In this document: positions 1 to 9,712 of the stretch, piece by piece
How the letters are laid out: every line of letters begins with the position of its first letter
Numbering within the stretch: position 1 is the first letter of the stretch
From: Halobacteriales archaeon
Lineage (GTDB): Archaea > Halobacteriota > Halobacteria > Halobacteriales > SKNY01
Direction of reading: 5' to 3'
NCBI GenBank assembly: GCA_007118975.1
Contig: SKQO01000092.1
Coordinates: 1-45,033, forward strand
Length of the DNA: 45,033 bases
The notes under the pieces: model-generated
The model's database searches: none
What the model was told of the DNA's origin: nothing
What the model saw: the letters and a program-made list of their open reading frames with translations, nothing else
Made by a program: the position numbers and the translations under genes

Positions 1-50
1 AGCGCGAAGAGGACGATCCGGTTGTCACCGGCGAGGAGGTCGAGGTATGA
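1..50 (+). CDS. rpmC: Ribosomal protein uL29, C-terminal tail (partial, 5' end outside window)
   Basis: Only the last 15 codons are present, ending in an acidic tail (REEDDPVVTGEEVEV) and a TGA that overlaps the next start as ATGA. No domain is visible, so the identity rests on position: in haloarchaeal spc operons the gene just before the RNase P protein and S17 is L29, whose haloarchaeal form ends in an acidic tail. It could in principle be another small gene inserted here. Confidence 0.6.
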   Translation, partial: REEDDPVVTGEEVEV

Positions 51-358
51 CGGTGACTCCTGAGACGATCGCCCGACACGAACTGATCGGCCTTCCGGTG
101 CGCATTATTGACGCGAAGAATACGGATCTGGTCGGTATCGAGGGTCGGGTTGTCAGGGAGACGACCGGGACGCTCGTCGTTCGTGCAGGGGACGATCCCC
201 TGGGTGATGTCGGGGCGCCCCGGAAGCAAGTGCCCAAGGCTGGTACCACCTTCGCATTCGAGCTGGAAACGGGAGTACGCATCCGTGTGGATGGCAATCG
301 ACTCGTCGCCCGACCGGCAAGACGGACGGAAACGTCCGGGAGGTCAGCATGGGTGTAG
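47..358 (+). CDS. rnp1: RNase P protein component 1 (Rpp29/Pop4 family)
   Basis: A 103-residue protein subunit of archaeal RNase P, the ribonucleoprotein that trims tRNA 5' leaders. It has the Sm-like beta-barrel pattern of the family: an N-terminal helix (ARHELIGLPVRI), then GIEGRVVRETTGTLVV, then a basic-hydrophobic strand ending in VRIRVDGNRLVARPARR. Its place between L29 and S17 is the standard archaeal location. It starts with ATGA overlapping the previous stop and overlaps the S17 start by 10 bases, so translation is probably coupled. It has no promoter of its own. Confidence 0.93.
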   Translation: MTVTPETIARHELIGLPVRIIDAKNTDLVGIEGRVVRETTGTLVVRAGDDPLGDVGAPRKQVPKAGTTFAFELETGVRIRVDGNRLVARPARRTETSGRSAWV

Positions 359-774
359 GCCTCGACGTCCAACAGCCGCCCGAGCCCGAGGACCCGGATT
401 CGTACGACTACGAAACCTGTCCTTTCTACGGCGAGCTCGCGGTACGCGGACAGGTTATCGAGGGACTTGTCGTCTCTAACGACATGGATCGAACGGTCGT
501 CGTCGAACGCGAGTACGACGTGTTCGTCTCCAAGTACGACCGATACATGAAACGCCGCTCGCGCGTCCCGGCACACGTCCCCGGAGTGCTCGAACCACTC
601 CAAGTCGGCGATCGCGTGAAGATCGCCGAGTGCCGACCACTTTCGAAGACAAAATCCCACGTCGTGGTCGAGGTCATTGAGCAGGCAGACGCCGTTGTCG
701 CCGCCGACATCGAGATGCGACACGAGGAGGAGGCGCCATCTGCTGTGGCGAGTGACGAAGGAGGTGAGGAGTAA
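349..774 (+). CDS. rps17: 30S ribosomal protein uS17
   Basis: A 141-residue primary 16S rRNA-binding protein. The OB-fold core is clear: [49 protein letters not shown] and [15 protein letters not shown]. About 30 acidic residues follow the core, a longer tail than I recall for haloarchaeal S17. The start at 349 lies inside rnp1. The stop shares one base with the L14 start (TAATG), which implies coupled translation within the spc operon. Confidence 0.96.
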   Translation: MGVGLDVQQPPEPEDPDSYDYETCPFYGELAVRGQVIEGLVVSNDMDRTVVVEREYDVFVSKYDRYMKRRSRVPAHVPGVLEPLQVGDRVKIAECRPLSKTKSHVVVEVIEQADAVVAADIEMRHEEEAPSAVASDEGGEE

Positions 775-1172
775 TGCGGGCGCTCAAAGCTGATGTGACC
801 CAGGGACTGTCGAAAGGCTCGCGGCTCACGTGTGCGGACAATACGGGCGCGAGGGAGCTTAATCTCGTGAGCGTTGCAGGGTACGGCGGAACCAAAAACC
901 GTCAGCCCAAGGCGGGGGTCGGGGACAAGATTACTGTCTCCGTCACGCGCGGAACCCCGGAAATGCGCCGGCAGATCCTCGAGGCCGTGATCATCAGGCA
1001 GCGTCAACCGATCCGTCGGCCCGACGGCCTGCGGGTCAAATTCGAGGATAACGCCGCGGTCATCATTGACGAGGCAGAGGATCCGCGAGGGACCGAAATT
1101 AAAGGACCAATCGCCCGTGAAGTGGCCGAGCGGTACGGCAGCATCGCCAGCGCCGCGACGATGATCATTTAG
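774..1172 (+). CDS. rpl14: 50S ribosomal protein uL14
   Basis: A 132-residue subunit-interface protein of the large subunit. Family signatures are the N-terminal [18 protein letters not shown] block, the central [10 protein letters not shown] stretch, [20 protein letters not shown] and the end [20 protein letters not shown]. Length is normal for archaeal L14. The start overlaps the S17 stop by one base. A four-base gap separates it from L24. Confidence 0.97.
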   Translation: MRALKADVTQGLSKGSRLTCADNTGARELNLVSVAGYGGTKNRQPKAGVGDKITVSVTRGTPEMRRQILEAVIIRQRQPIRRPDGLRVKFEDNAAVIIDEAEDPRGTEIKGPIAREVAERYGSIASAATMII

Positions 1173-1176
1173 AATC

Positions 1177-1536
1177 ATGAGCAGCAAACAACCACGAAAA
1201 CAACGGAAGGCGCAGGAAGCTGCACCGCTGCACAAGCGGCACAAGCAACTGCAGGCACCGCTATCCTCGGAGCTGCGTTCGGAGCACGATCGACGGTCCG
1301 TTCGCGTGAATGCCGGCGATACGGTGGAGATTATGCGCGGTGACGATGCCGGTGAGGAGGGCGAGGTCGTGCGGGTCGACATGTCGGCCCCCGCTGTTCA
1401 CGTCGAAGGTGTCACGGTCGAGAAGGCCGATGGTGAGGAGGTCGCTCGCCCGGTCCACGCGAGTAACGTCCGCGTCACCGCGCTGGATCTCGACGACGAA
1501 CGCCGTCGCGAGCGCTTGACGGAGGACGAACAATGA
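1177..1536 (+). CDS. rpl24: 50S ribosomal protein uL24
   Basis: A 119-residue assembly-initiator protein of the large subunit. It has a basic N-terminus ([20 protein letters not shown]) and a KOW motif around residues 43-75 ([20 protein letters not shown]). It ends in an acidic tail ([17 protein letters not shown]). The stop overlaps the S4e start as ATGA. The start at 1177 is the first ATG after L14 and gives the expected archaeal length. Confidence 0.96.
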   Translation: MSSKQPRKQRKAQEAAPLHKRHKQLQAPLSSELRSEHDRRSVRVNAGDTVEIMRGDDAGEEGEVVRVDMSAPAVHVEGVTVEKADGEEVARPVHASNVRVTALDLDDERRRERLTEDEQ

Positions 1537-2270
1537 CGCGACACCAAAAGCGACTGTCGGTGCCGCGTGCGTGGCCCGTCGCGCGCAAGGAAGCCGCATA
1601 CACGGTCAAGGCGGGGGCAGGCCCCCACGGCGAGGCGGGCGTTCCCCTCGTGATCCTCCTCCGCGACGTGCTCGGATACGTCAACACAGCCCGAGAGGCG
1701 TCGATCGCGGTCGACACCGATCAGGTGCAGATCAACGGCAAGACGGCCACCGATCCGGATCGGCCGATCGGGATGTTCGATATCCTGGCGTTCCCGGGGA
1801 GAGACGAGTACTACCGGGTGTTCCCCGACGAAGGTGGTCGGCTCTCGCTTACCGCAATCCCCGCCGCATCGGCCGACGGGAAGTTGGCGAAGATTACCAG
1901 CAAGCAACAGGTGACTGGCGGTCGCACCCAGCTTGGTTTGCATGACGGCGAGACAATCGCCGTGGATCAGGACGGTGCGGGTACCTATGCACCGGGTGAT
2001 TCGATCGTACTCGGATTCGACGATGAATCCGTCTTGGCGCATTTCGTCTTCGAGGAGGGCGCCCTGGTCACCGCGGTGGACGGGAAACACGCGGGGCGAA
2101 TCGGTCATATCGAGCACTTCGAGGTAGTACGGAGCAGCGCGCCGAACACGGTCGTGGTCGACACCGGCGAGGATCGCTTCGAAACGGTCGAGGATTACGT
2201 GGTCGTTATCGACGAACAGTTTGTCGACAACGATCACCCCCTCGCGGCCGCGGAGGGCGATGAACAATGA
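1533..2270 (+). CDS. rps4e: 30S ribosomal protein eS4
   Basis: A 245-residue archaeal/eukaryotic-type small-subunit protein with no bacterial counterpart. It has the basic N-terminal segment ([20 protein letters not shown]), an S4-like RNA-binding domain around residues 45-110 ([36 protein letters not shown]) and a C-terminal KOW segment ([20 protein letters not shown]). The last residues are acidic. Four-base overlaps join it to L24 upstream and L5 downstream. Confidence 0.97.
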   Translation: MTRHQKRLSVPRAWPVARKEAAYTVKAGAGPHGEAGVPLVILLRDVLGYVNTAREASIAVDTDQVQINGKTATDPDRPIGMFDILAFPGRDEYYRVFPDEGGRLSLTAIPAASADGKLAKITSKQQVTGGRTQLGLHDGETIAVDQDGAGTYAPGDSIVLGFDDESVLAHFVFEEGALVTAVDGKHAGRIGHIEHFEVVRSSAPNTVVVDTGEDRFETVEDYVVVIDEQFVDNDHPLAAAEGDEQ

Positions 2271-2791
2271 GTGTAGAGTCAGGTTTCCACGAGATGCGAG
2301 AGCCCGAGGTCGAGAAGATCGTCGTCCATATGGGTGTAGGCAGAGGCGGCGAGGCTCTCGCACAGGCGGAGGACATTCTAGCTTCCATTACGGCGCAGCG
2401 TCCCGTGCAGACGCTTGCGTCCTCGACGGAGCCCACCTTCGGTATTCGGGAGGGCGACCCAATCGGGGCGAAAGTGACCCTCCGCGGCGAGGAGGCCACC
2501 GAATTCCTCGAAGACGCCCTTCCGCTCGTGCGGCTTCGCGAGAATCAGTTCGACGAATCCGGGAACGTCAGCTTCGGGATCAACGAGCACACCGATTTCC
2601 CGGGTCAGGAATACGATCCCGACATTGGAATTTACGGGCTTGACGTGACGGTGAATCTGGTTCGGCCGGGGTACCGCGTCGCCAAGCGGACGAAGGAGAC
2701 GCGACCGATCCCCCAGAGCCACCGTTTGACTCCGGGTGATGCGATGACCTATCTGACGGAGCGATTCGACGTGGAGGTAATCGATGAGTGA
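2267..2791 (+). CDS. rpl5: 50S ribosomal protein uL5
   Basis: A 174-residue 5S rRNA-binding protein of the central protuberance. Recognisable blocks are [59 protein letters not shown] and [20 protein letters not shown]. Length and motifs match archaeal L5. The stop overlaps the start of uS14 by eight bases. Confidence 0.97.
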   Translation: MSVESGFHEMREPEVEKIVVHMGVGRGGEALAQAEDILASITAQRPVQTLASSTEPTFGIREGDPIGAKVTLRGEEATEFLEDALPLVRLRENQFDESGNVSFGINEHTDFPGQEYDPDIGIYGLDVTVNLVRPGYRVAKRTKETRPIPQSHRLTPGDAMTYLTERFDVEVIDE

Positions 2792-2960
2792 CACGGACGA
2801 GGAAGCGGTGGGCGAACACGCAACCAACCGAACCGGAAGCCTACAGGAGTGTCAACGTTGCGAGCGAAAACAGGGGCTGGTCGGCAAGTACGACATTTGG
2901 CTGTGCCGGCAGTGTTTCCGCGAAATCGCCCGCTCGATGGGCTTCAAAAAGTATCAGTGA
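2784..2960 (+). CDS. rps14: 30S ribosomal protein uS14, zinc-binding short form
   Basis: A 58-residue protein, short enough for gene finders to miss. The translation starts [18 protein letters not shown] and carries two Cys pairs, CQRC and CRQC, about 17 residues apart, which form the zinc ribbon of archaeal uS14. It ends [14 protein letters not shown], the conserved C-terminus of the family. The start overlaps the L5 stop, and three residues' worth of sequence separates neither side: S8 begins two bases after its stop. Confidence 0.95.
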   Translation: MSDTDEEAVGEHATNRTGSLQECQRCERKQGLVGKYDIWLCRQCFREIARSMGFKKYQ

Positions 2961-2962
2961 GC

Positions 2963-3355
2963 ATGACGGGTAACGATCCATTCGCCAACGCGCTGTCGGG
3001 ACTAGACAACGCCGAGCGCGTCGGCCAACTCAGCCATTCGGTCCAGCCCGCCTCGAACGAGATCGGCAACGTCCTCGAGGTGTTGTACGATCGCGGCTAT
3101 ATCGCCGGCTTCGAATACGTCGATGACGGCAAGGCCGGGAAGTTCGAGGTCGAATTACACGGTGCCATCAACGCGTGTGGCGCCGTCAAGCCCCGCTATG
3201 CGGTGGGCGGTGACGATTTCGAGGACTGGGAGAAACGGTATCTTCCGGCTCGCGACTTCGGCGCCCTCATCGTTACCACCAGCGAAGGGATCATGAGCCA
3301 CTACGAGGCTCGATCCGCCGGGGTGGGGGGTCAAATCATCGCGTACGTGTACTGA
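2963..3355 (+). CDS. rps8: 30S ribosomal protein uS8
   Basis: A 130-residue 16S rRNA-binding protein. Signatures are [38 protein letters not shown] and the conserved C-terminus [20 protein letters not shown] followed by [11 protein letters not shown]. The reading frame is open upstream to 2849, but the ATG at 2963, two bases after the uS14 stop, gives the family's usual length and N-terminus. L6 starts two bases after its stop. Confidence 0.97.
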   Translation: MTGNDPFANALSGLDNAERVGQLSHSVQPASNEIGNVLEVLYDRGYIAGFEYVDDGKAGKFEVELHGAINACGAVKPRYAVGGDDFEDWEKRYLPARDFGALIVTTSEGIMSHYEARSAGVGGQIIAYVY

Positions 3356-3357
3356 CA

Positions 3358-3897
3358 ATGACAACGATAACGCTGGAGCTCCCGTCGAACGTCACTGCCG
3401 AACTCGATCGGTTCGATCTGACGGTGTCGGGACCCGAAGGTGAGGTACGGAGACGGCTGTGGTACCCGGACGTGACCGTTCGGGTGATCGATGAGGCCGT
3501 CGTGATCGAAACGGACGCCGAGGACGCGAAATCGCTTGCGACGGTGGGCAGCTTCGAGAGTCACGTGCGTAACATAATCCACGGGGTGCTCGAGGGCTGG
3601 GAGTACGAGATGGAAATCTTCTACTCTCACTTTCCCATGCAACTGTCCGTCGAGGGCGACGAGGTACTCATCGAGAATTTCCTCGGTGAGCGAGCGCCAC
3701 GACGCACGGGAATCCACGGCGATACGGAGATCCAAGTCGACGGTGAGCGAGTCCTTCTTCGCGGACCGGATAAGGAGGCAGTCGGCCAGACGGCCGCGGA
3801 CATCGAGCAGCTCACTCGGATCCGTGACAAGGACGAACGCGTCTTCGATGACGGCATCTACATCACGGAAAAACCTACTGGAGGTGAGCCAGCATGA
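3358..3897 (+). CDS. rpl6: 50S ribosomal protein uL6
   Basis: A 179-residue protein with the two repeated L6 folds. The first contains [20 protein letters not shown]; the second contains [20 protein letters not shown] and [20 protein letters not shown]. The conserved [20 protein letters not shown] block follows. It sits near the sarcin-ricin loop in the large subunit. The stop overlaps the L32e start by four bases. Confidence 0.97.
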   Translation: MTTITLELPSNVTAELDRFDLTVSGPEGEVRRRLWYPDVTVRVIDEAVVIETDAEDAKSLATVGSFESHVRNIIHGVLEGWEYEMEIFYSHFPMQLSVEGDEVLIENFLGERAPRRTGIHGDTEIQVDGERVLLRGPDKEAVGQTAADIEQLTRIRDKDERVFDDGIYITEKPTGGEPA

Positions 3898-4874
3898 GTG
3901 ACGATCCAGAAGACGGTCACGAGGATCAACTCCTCGCTATCAGCGGTGTGATGGAGACCACGGCGGAGGCTCTCCGCGAGGCTGGCTTCGAAACGCCCGA
4001 CGACATCCGCCGCGCAAGTCAAGCCGAACTTGCCGAGGTGGAAGGGATCGGCAACGCCCTGGCGGCCAGGATCAAGGCCGACGTGGGCGACCTCGACGTC
4101 GATGAGGATGCGGTCGATCCCGGGGCGGATGCGGAACCGGAAGCCGACGAAGAACCGGACGAGACCGAAGAAGAAGTCGGAGCGGCCGTCGACCCGACGG
4201 ATCTCACACAGATTAGTGGGGTGGGAGAGTCGAAAGCCGAAGACCTTCGCGTGGCCGGCTTCGAAACGATCGGCGACATCCAGGCAGCGAGTCAGGACGA
4301 GCTTACGGAGATCGAAGGCCTGGGGAACGCGTTGGCCGCACGCATCAAGGCCGACGTCGACACGCTCGAAATTGACGAATCAGTCGAGGCAGCACTTGAA
4401 GAGGAGGAGCCGCCTGCGGAGGACGTCGCGACGGAGTTGCGCCCGCGGGTCGAGGTGGACGTTTCGCCGTCACTGAGCGAAACGGAGGCTCGCTTGCTCG
4501 GTGAGCGAGCCAGAATTCGCCAGCCCTCGTTCACCCGACAGGATCAGCACATGAAACAGCGTGTGTCGAGCTCATGGCGGGCTCCCCGTGGCACACACTC
4601 CAAGCGACGCAAGGGGGTGAAGGGGAAAGGCGCGAGTGTAGACGCGGGATACCGCGGCCCTGCAGCTGCACGCGGTCGCCATCCCAGTGGCTTCGAGGAG
4701 GTCCTCGTCGAACGGCCTGCCGATCTCGAGGAGATCAATCCCGATCGAGAAGCGGTGCGCATCGCGGGCGGTGTCGGTGACCGAAAACGCGAGCGTATCG
4801 AAGAGACGGCGGAAGATCGGGAAATCAAGGTATTGAACCCGACCTACATCGAGGTGGAGGTGAACGAATCATGA
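3894..4874 (+). CDS. rpl32e: 50S ribosomal protein eL32 with duplicated N-terminal helix-hairpin-helix domain
   Basis: A 326-residue eL32. The conserved core is residues ~200-326 ([70 protein letters not shown]). Ahead of it lie two tandem helix-hairpin-helix units. Unit 1 (~residues 13-65) has [20 protein letters not shown] and [20 protein letters not shown]. Unit 2 (~residues 97-150) has [20 protein letters not shown] and [21 protein letters not shown] very acidic linker separates them. From memory, the haloarchaeal protein of known structure is about 240 residues with one such unit, so this copy appears to carry an internal duplication. Confidence 0.95.
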   Translation: MSDDPEDGHEDQLLAISGVMETTAEALREAGFETPDDIRRASQAELAEVEGIGNALAARIKADVGDLDVDEDAVDPGADAEPEADEEPDETEEEVGAAVDPTDLTQISGVGESKAEDLRVAGFETIGDIQAASQDELTEIEGLGNALAARIKADVDTLEIDESVEAALEEEEPPAEDVATELRPRVEVDVSPSLSETEARLLGERARIRQPSFTRQDQHMKQRVSSSWRAPRGTHSKRRKGVKGKGASVDAGYRGPAAARGRHPSGFEEVLVERPADLEEINPDREAVRIAGGVGDRKRERIEETAEDREIKVLNPTYIEVEVNES

Positions 4875-5320
4875 CGGATCTACGGGCCCAACGTCGACTC
4901 GCTGCCGACGTCCTTGACGTCGGTCAGAATCGGGTATGGTTCGATCCGGACGAACAGGGCGAAATCGCCGAGGCGATTACGCGAGAACAGATCCAGGAAT
5001 TGGTCGAACTGGATATCATCCGTGCACGGTCCGCAAGCGGTAATAGCCGTGGCCGTGCCCGGGAACGAAACGAGAAACGCTCCTACGGTCACCGCAAAGG
5101 TCCGGGGTCCCGGAAAGGGACAGCGGGCGCTCGCGAGGATCGGAAAGAGGCGTGGACGGACGCAATCCGCGCCCAGCGCCGAAAGTTGCGGGAGCTCCGG
5201 GACAAGGGTGAGCTCACGCCCGCCCAGTACCGAGAGCTCTACCGCATGGCCGGCGGAGGCGAGTTCCATAGCGTCCGATACATGCTGACGTACATCGACC
5301 AGGAGTTCGGTGAGCCATAA
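4871..5320 (+). CDS. rpl19e: 50S ribosomal protein eL19
   Basis: A 149-residue archaeal/eukaryotic large-subunit protein. It begins [20 protein letters not shown], has the helix [20 protein letters not shown], the basic linker [18 protein letters not shown] and the C-terminal helices ending [19 protein letters not shown]. Length is typical. It overlaps the L32e stop by four bases and shares one base with the L18 start. Confidence 0.97.
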   Translation: MTDLRAQRRLAADVLDVGQNRVWFDPDEQGEIAEAITREQIQELVELDIIRARSASGNSRGRARERNEKRSYGHRKGPGSRKGTAGAREDRKEAWTDAIRAQRRKLRELRDKGELTPAQYRELYRMAGGGEFHSVRYMLTYIDQEFGEP

Positions 5321-5880
5321 TGGCGACAGGACCACGTTACAAGGTGCCCATGCGGCGCCGCCGGGAGGTACGTACTGATTATCATCAACGGCTCGGATTG
5401 CTCAAATCGGGCGATTCCCGACTGGTGGCGCGCATCAGCAACAGCCACGTGACGGCTCAACTGATCGCCACGGGCAGGGATGGCGATCGAACGATCGCCA
5501 GCGCCCATTCGACCGATCTCCCGGAGTACGGGTGGGAAGCACCGACCGGTAATTTACCGGCGGCCTACCTGACCGGCCTCCTGGTCGGCGTCCGCGCCGT
5601 CAACGACGGTCTGGATCGAGCGGTGCTCGACATCGGGCTCCACACTGCGACGCCGGGTGGTAAGGTGTTTGCCGTCCAGGAAGGCGCAATCGATGCGGGG
5701 CTCGAAATCCCACACAACGACGACGTCCTCGCCCCATGGGAGCGGACCCGTGGGGAGCACATCGCCGAATACGCGGCCTCGCTAGAGGAGCCACTGTATT
5801 CGGGGACCTTCGATGCGAGTGACCTGCCGGCACATTTCGACGAGACACGCGAACGTATCCTCGAGGAGGTGGACACATGA
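5320..5880 (+). CDS. rpl18: 50S ribosomal protein uL18
   Basis: A 186-residue 5S rRNA-binding protein in its longer archaeal form. Signatures are [60 protein letters not shown] and [20 protein letters not shown]. The start codon overlaps the eL19 stop (TAATG) and its stop overlaps the S5 start (ATGA). Confidence 0.97.
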   Translation: MATGPRYKVPMRRRREVRTDYHQRLGLLKSGDSRLVARISNSHVTAQLIATGRDGDRTIASAHSTDLPEYGWEAPTGNLPAAYLTGLLVGVRAVNDGLDRAVLDIGLHTATPGGKVFAVQEGAIDAGLEIPHNDDVLAPWERTRGEHIAEYAASLEEPLYSGTFDASDLPAHFDETRERILEEVDT

Positions 5881-6518
5881 GCCACGCCGAGGACGGGTGG
5901 GTTCCGAAAACCCGCCTGGGACGGATGGTGCAGGCGGGCGAAATCGAAACGATGGAGCAGGCGTTGAACTCCGGTCTCCAGCTGAAGGAGACGGAGATCG
6001 TCGATCGGTTGCTTCCTGGTCTCGAAGACGAGGTGCTCGATATCAACATGGTACAACGGATGACCGACTCCGGGCGCCGCGTCAAGTTTCGATGTGCAGT
6101 CGTCGTGGGCAACCGGGACGGGTACGTCGGCTATGCGGAGGGACGCGACGACCAAGTCGGCTCCGCCATCCAGAAGGCCATCGGTATCGCCAAACGGAAC
6201 ATCATCAACGTCGATCGGGGGAGCGGTTCCTGGGAGGACCGCACCGATCGGCCACACTCGCTGGCACGCCGAACGAAGGGAAAGGCCGGAAGTGTGACAG
6301 TCGAACTCATTCCCGCGCCAAACGGGCTCGGGCTCGCTGCTGCACCGACCGTCCGTCACATCCTCGAGCTGGCTGGGATCGAGGACGCCTGGACCAAGAG
6401 TTACGGGAACACGCGAACGACGCCGAACCTCGGCAAGGCGACGTTTATCGCCTTGCAGAACTCGTCGCAATCGCGCGTCCCACGACACGCCCGCGACGTC
6501 GCGGAGGTGACAGAGTGA
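5877..6518 (+). CDS. rps5: 30S ribosomal protein uS5
   Basis: A 213-residue protein of the decoding side of the small subunit. The double-stranded RNA-binding half has [20 protein letters not shown] and [20 protein letters not shown]. The C-terminal half has [40 protein letters not shown] and [12 protein letters not shown]. Length and order are archaeal. The TGA stop shares one base with the L30 ATG. Confidence 0.97.
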   Translation: MSHAEDGWVPKTRLGRMVQAGEIETMEQALNSGLQLKETEIVDRLLPGLEDEVLDINMVQRMTDSGRRVKFRCAVVVGNRDGYVGYAEGRDDQVGSAIQKAIGIAKRNIINVDRGSGSWEDRTDRPHSLARRTKGKAGSVTVELIPAPNGLGLAAAPTVRHILELAGIEDAWTKSYGNTRTTPNLGKATFIALQNSSQSRVPRHARDVAEVTE

Positions 6519-6982
6519 TGCGCGCGATCGTCCAGCTCCGTGGCGAAGTCAACCTCGATTACGACCTCGAGGAGACGCTCCGACTGCTCAATCTCGGCCG
6601 GGTCAACCATTGTACGTTCGTTCCCGAGACGGATGCCTACGAGGGCATGGTTCAGCGGGTTGCGGAAGTCACCGCGTTCGGGGAACCGAGCGAAGAGGTC
6701 GTCGCGGAACTCATCACCCGTCGCGGGCAACCGACAAAAGGTAACGAGGATATCGATGATGAGTGGGTTGCCTCGGAGACCGAGTACGGCTCCGTAGACG
6801 AGCTTGCTGCGGCCCTGGTGGCAGAAGAGACGACGTTGCAGGAAGCCGGCTTACGGCCCACGCTTCGTCTTCATCCACCCCGAGGCGGGCACGACGGCAT
6901 CAAAAAATCACGTACGAACGGCGGCGCGCTCGGGGCACACGAGAACGACGCGATCGACGAGCTTCTGTATTCGATGCGATAA
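6518..6982 (+). CDS. rpl30: 50S ribosomal protein uL30
   Basis: A 154-residue archaeal-length L30. It begins [20 protein letters not shown], has LRLLNLGRVNHCTFVPETDA and EGMVQRVAEVTAFGEPSEE, and ends in the archaeal extension LRPTLRLHPPRGGHDGIKK. The frame is open far upstream through S5, but the ATG at 6518, overlapping the S5 stop by one base, matches the family N-terminus. Confidence 0.96.
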   Translation: MRAIVQLRGEVNLDYDLEETLRLLNLGRVNHCTFVPETDAYEGMVQRVAEVTAFGEPSEEVVAELITRRGQPTKGNEDIDDEWVASETEYGSVDELAAALVAEETTLQEAGLRPTLRLHPPRGGHDGIKKSRTNGGALGAHENDAIDELLYSMR

Positions 6983-6984
6983 CG

Positions 6985-7446
6985 ATGACGAGCAAAAAAC
7001 GACGACAACGTGGATCGAACACGCACGGCGGCGGCACGCACAAAAATCGACGCGGGGCCGGTAACCGGGGAGGTCGCGGGCGTGCCGGTCGAAAGAAACA
7101 CCGGATGCACAACTTCGAGTCGGTCGGCAAACACGGATTCACGCGACCCCCGGAGACCCGGCCAACCGTTGCAGAGGTCGACCTTCAGCGCCTCGACGAG
7201 GATATCCATCTCCTCGTGGAGGACGGTCTGGCGGAGGAGACCGAGGATGGATATCGAATCGACGCCGCGACTGTGGCAGATCCGTCGGCCGATGTTGATA
7301 TCGTCAAGGTACTGGGGGATCCCAATTTGCGACACACGCTGACGGTCGAGGCTGACGCGTTTTCCGATAGCGCGGCGGCGCGGATCGAAGCGGCCGGCGG
7401 CGAGGCCGTGCGGACCGAACAAGCCGCAGACGACGCCGCGGAGTAA
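6985..7446 (+). CDS. rpl15: 50S ribosomal protein uL15
   Basis: A 153-residue protein of the large-subunit core. The glycine- and arginine-rich N-terminus ([37 protein letters not shown]) threads into rRNA. The C-terminal domain contains VDIVKVLGDPNLRHTLTVEA and FSDSAAARIEAAGGEAV. The ATG at 6985 lies two bases past the L30 stop. The last ten residues are acidic and alanine-rich. SecY starts six bases downstream. Confidence 0.96.
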   Translation: MTSKKRRQRGSNTHGGGTHKNRRGAGNRGGRGRAGRKKHRMHNFESVGKHGFTRPPETRPTVAEVDLQRLDEDIHLLVEDGLAEETEDGYRIDAATVADPSADVDIVKVLGDPNLRHTLTVEADAFSDSAAARIEAAGGEAVRTEQAADDAAE

Positions 7447-7452
7447 CGACTG

Positions 7453-8925
7453 ATGGGCTGGAAGGAAACAGCGGAACCGGTCCTGGCACGGATGCCAGGT
7501 ATCACCCGGCCGGGCGGACACGTCGCGTTCAAGCGGAAGCTGGCGTGGACGGCGGGCGTGCTCATCGTCTACTTTTTCCTCACGAACATTTTCCTCTACG
7601 GAATGGAGGGGGAAGGAGGCGACCCGTTCGGGGGATTCCGCTCCATTCTGGCGGGGGAACAGGGTACTATCATGCAGGTCGGCATCGGGCCGATCGTCAC
7701 GGCATCGATCGTGATGCAGTTGATGTCGGGGGCGGATTTGCTCGGCCTCGATACGAACGATCCTCGTGATCAGGTGCTCTACCAGGGGATGCAGAAGCTG
7801 CTGGTGATCGTCATGACTGCCCTGACCGCCTACCCGATGGTGTTCATGGGGGGCTTCCTTCCGGCCAGCGAAGGTCTGGCTGCCCAGCTCGGGATTTCCG
7901 TCGGGATGCTCCAGTGGTTGATCTTCACCCAGGTGCTCATCGGCGGCATCATCATCCTGTTCCTCGATGAAGTCGTCAGCAAGTGGGGGATCGGAAGCGG
8001 CATCGGGCTGTTCATTATCGCCGGGGTCAGCCAGCGCATGCTGGGTGGCATCTTTTCCTGGCCCGGACTGGGGGAACGTGGCATTCTCGTCAGCTGGTTC
8101 GATCTTATCACCGGTCGAACCGAGCGGCCGTCGTTGCTCACGCTCGATGGTGTCCAGGAGATTCTGATCGGCGAGGGGCACCTGCTCGCGATCTTTACGA
8201 CGCTGCTCATCTTCGGGATCGTCGTATATGCGGAATCGGTACGAGTCGAGATTCCACTCAGTCACGCCCGAGTTCGAGGGGCACGTGGTCGGTTCCCCGT
8301 TAAGCTCATCTACGCGAGCGTCCTGCCGATGATCCTCGTGCGAGCCTTGCAGATGAACGTCCAGTTCATGGGACAGATCCTGAACAGTCGGATGGGGGAG
8401 AACATGCCGGCGCTCCTCGGTCAGTACGACGGCGACGGCAATCCAGTAAGCGGCTTTTTCTACTACACAAATCCGATCATGCGCCCACAAGAGTGGATGT
8501 GGTGGCTCGCTGAGGGGCCCACTCAGCCACTCTGGATGGTTGGGGCACGTGTATCCGTCGACTTGACAGTCATGATCGTCGGTGGGGCCATCTTCGCGAT
8601 CTTCTGGGTCGAAACGACGAACATGGGACCGGAGGCAACGGCCCAACAGATCCAACGCTCCGGCATGCAGATCCCCGGATTCAGACAGAACGTCGGGGTT
8701 TACGAGAAAGTGCTCGCCCGCTATATCCCGCAGGTGACAATTCTCGGTGGCGCACTCGTCGGGCTTCTCGCAGTCATGGCGAACATGCTCGGGACAATCG
8801 GCGGCGTGACCGGCGAGGGTCTGCTCCTGACCGTCTCCATCACGTACAAGCTGTACGAGGAGATCGCCGAGGAGCAGTTGATGGAGATGCATCCGATGAT
8901 GCGGCAGATGTTCGGGCGAGAGTGA
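7453..8925 (+). CDS. secY: Preprotein translocase subunit SecY
   Basis: A 490-residue pore-forming subunit of the Sec translocon, with about ten hydrophobic segments spaced as in archaeal SecY. Clear blocks are the N-terminal PGITRPGGHVAFKRKLAWTA, the first segment GVLIVYFFLTNIFLYG, the plug/TM2 region MQVGIGPIVTASIVMQLMSG and the conserved cytoplasmic-loop/TM stretch LIYASVLPMILVRALQMNVQ. It ends MMRQMFGRE. It closes the spc operon, as usual in haloarchaea. The adenylate kinase gene that I would expect downstream in many haloarchaea is not there. The last ~10 codons recur at 11014-11045. Confidence 0.97.
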   Translation: MGWKETAEPVLARMPGITRPGGHVAFKRKLAWTAGVLIVYFFLTNIFLYGMEGEGGDPFGGFRSILAGEQGTIMQVGIGPIVTASIVMQLMSGADLLGLDTNDPRDQVLYQGMQKLLVIVMTALTAYPMVFMGGFLPASEGLAAQLGISVGMLQWLIFTQVLIGGIIILFLDEVVSKWGIGSGIGLFIIAGVSQRMLGGIFSWPGLGERGILVSWFDLITGRTERPSLLTLDGVQEILIGEGHLLAIFTTLLIFGIVVYAESVRVEIPLSHARVRGARGRFPVKLIYASVLPMILVRALQMNVQFMGQILNSRMGENMPALLGQYDGDGNPVSGFFYYTNPIMRPQEWMWWLAEGPTQPLWMVGARVSVDLTVMIVGGAIFAIFWVETTNMGPEATAQQIQRSGMQIPGFRQNVGVYEKVLARYIPQVTILGGALVGLLAVMANMLGTIGGVTGEGLLLTVSITYKLYEEIAEEQLMEMHPMMRQMFGRE

Positions 8926-8926
8926 C
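8895..8926 (+). repeat. secY 3' end, copy 1 of a direct repeat (possible att site)
   Basis: Bases 8895-8915 are identical to 11014-11034 (21 of 21). The match continues with three substitutions through the stop codon to 8926/11045. This copy belongs to the intact secY gene. See the second copy for interpretation. Confidence 0.8.
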
Positions 8927-9129
8927 CCCGCCGGGTCTCCTCCTGTTGTAACAGTCTCAATTTATGTAATATATGAATTGACGTGAGAGACCTTCTATGC
9001 CTCAATCAGGAGTCGCTCAATACGGTTGAAGTAGTTCGACAGGGGATTTTATTTGGTCACTCTGCCAATGTTTGTGAAAAGTGACGATTTGGGGATACGA
9101 CATTCCAACTGACTTGGGTTCAAGGGGTT

Positions 9130-9712
9130 TCAATCCAAAGCAATCTCGAATCCCCATGTGCCGACATCTCCATATTGGTTCTCGATGCGATAGGTGCCCG
9201 TTGGGGGACAAGCCCCCTCGAATGCGGACTCATGACCGACGACCGCGTATCGCTGTTCCAACCGATCTCTCGGTTCCAGCTCCGTTGTCACGTCAATGTC
9301 ATCGACCACGATCCCCTCGACGCGGCGACATCCCGCCGAGTCTACCAGATTATCCTCGACCATGCCTTCCGTCCCAATACGTAATGTATCCGGCGTCGTC
9401 CAGGTACTTGGGAAGGCAAATTCCGTGTGGGAACTGACTCCACGTCACGACCGAGTTCGAAGTATTCTCGACTCCGATGTCCAGTGTCGCCATTTCCGTT
9501 TCCGACAGACGATCACTGATAACGCCAATTTCGAAGGCCAGCGAGTCCAGGTCCTCATCCACGGAGCCGAGGGATAGTGTTCATTCTTCGGTGTCGGGCC
9601 CATTGTTATCATTATCATCATCGTCGCCGCCTCCTATCTCACCAAAACAACCGGCAGTGATCGGTAGACCCGAACCCGCCACGACGGCGAGGAACCGCCG
9701 ACGGTGTGTCAT
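9130..9712 (-). pseudogene. Secreted Tat-type lipoprotein, interrupted
   Basis: Read from 9712, the translation begins MTHRRRFLAVVAGSGLPITA followed by GC: a twin-arginine leader with a lipobox (TAGC), then a run of Asp/Asn/Gly typical of haloarchaeal lipoproteins. Codon 44 is TGA (9581-9583). The same frame then continues with SLGSVDEDLDSLAFEIGVIS. A frameshift near 9370-9400 moves the reading to DTLRIGTEGMVEDN and on to a normal stop at 9130, through YAVVGHESAFEGACPPTGTY. One nonsense and one frameshift mutation suffice to explain it. The mature domain is not one I recognise; it would be an exported, lipid-anchored beta-rich protein. A sequencing or assembly error could account for part of the damage. 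Confidence 0.65.

Noticed and set aside
6871-8892. A 673-codon open frame on the - strand opposite L15 and secY
   Set aside because: It is antisense to two unmistakable genes, its translation is low-complexity and His/Asp/Pro-rich with no domain, and such shadow frames are expected in GC-rich DNA.
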